NCBI GenBank assembly: GCA_029933365.1
Contig: JAOZOH010000037.1
Span: 1 to 27,025 of the forward strand
Origin: Desulfuromusa sp.
Lineage (GTDB): Bacteria > Desulfobacterota > Desulfuromonadia > Desulfuromonadales > Geopsychrobacteraceae
Direction: 5' to 3'
DNA: 27,025 bases
Positions 26,913 through 27,025 of this stretch are shown in pieces. Position 1 is the first letter of the stretch, and the number at the start of each line of letters is the position of its first letter. A program made the translations under genes and the position numbers. Under the pieces are notes generated by a model. That model worked only from the letters and a program-made list of their open reading frames with translations. It was not told the DNA's origin and ran no database searches.

Positions 26913-27025
26913 CTAACAATGTTAAATGGTAACAAATAACATAAAGAGGGACTGATAATAAAGGTCTAAAGCAACTATAACAGAGGAAGTACTCGGGAGT
27001 TTAGGGGGCTTTCAGTTTGGTAAGG

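Noticed and set aside
26840..27025. Heat-shock (sigma-32) promoter upstream of hslV
   Set aside because: A CTTGAA occurs on the minus strand, but no CCCAT-type -10 lies at the right distance.

Overview
The window looks like the chromosome of an anaerobic deltaproteobacterium of the Desulfuromonadales/Geobacterales type. This is inferred from gene order and pathway choice, not from a marker gene. The evidence is the minus-strand run hslV-hslU-argB-argD-argF-argG-argH-dapA-dapB-dapL, lysine synthesis by the LL-diaminopimelate aminotransferase (DapL) route, a TRAP-type solute receptor, and a selenocysteine-decoded rhodanese.

Layout. Positions 1-4700 (+) hold the tail of a TRAP solute-binding protein and its terminator. 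Then come a threonine-synthase-like PLP enzyme, a second fold-type II PLP enzyme and a knotted YgeW-type carbamoyltransferase, closed by a strong terminator. A foldback, MITE-like element of about 170 bp lies between the second PLP gene and ygeW. Positions 4700-5515 carry a structured leader and a small membrane-anchored protein of unknown function. A universal stress protein (-) is divergent from a two-gene operon (+): a rhodanese of 118 residues whose catalytic cysteine codon is an in-frame UGA followed by a bacterial SECIS-like hairpin, and a B12-binding radical SAM protein that overlaps it by ATGA. The conventional stop-to-stop reading truncates the rhodanese at 6446.

Positions 8200-13700 hold a small DUF1232 membrane protein (-), a lipoprotein, the transcription accessory protein Tex, a CBS-pair protein and an ArsB/NhaD-type ion transporter (+). 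A two-sided terminator lies at 13667-13701.

Positions 13726-26839 are entirely minus strand and read, in transcription order: hslV, hslU, argB, argD, argF, an RDD membrane protein, argG, a nitrilase-fold protein, argH, a short LptM-like lipoprotein, dapA, dapB, an entericidin-like lipoprotein and dapL. Several junctions overlap or nearly touch (hslV/hslU, argB/argD, argD/argF, argF/RDD, nitrilase/argH), which suggests long co-transcription. The block converts acetylglutamate to arginine and aspartate semialdehyde to LL-diaminopimelate. lysA is not found between argH and dapA, where I recall related genomes having it.

The most notable item is the selenocysteine rhodanese / B12-radical SAM pair at 6151-8164. 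Next are the YgeW-linked pair of PLP enzymes, the nitrilase-fold gene inside the arginine operon, and the foldback element. Functions are assigned by reading motifs in the translated sequence; no database search was run.
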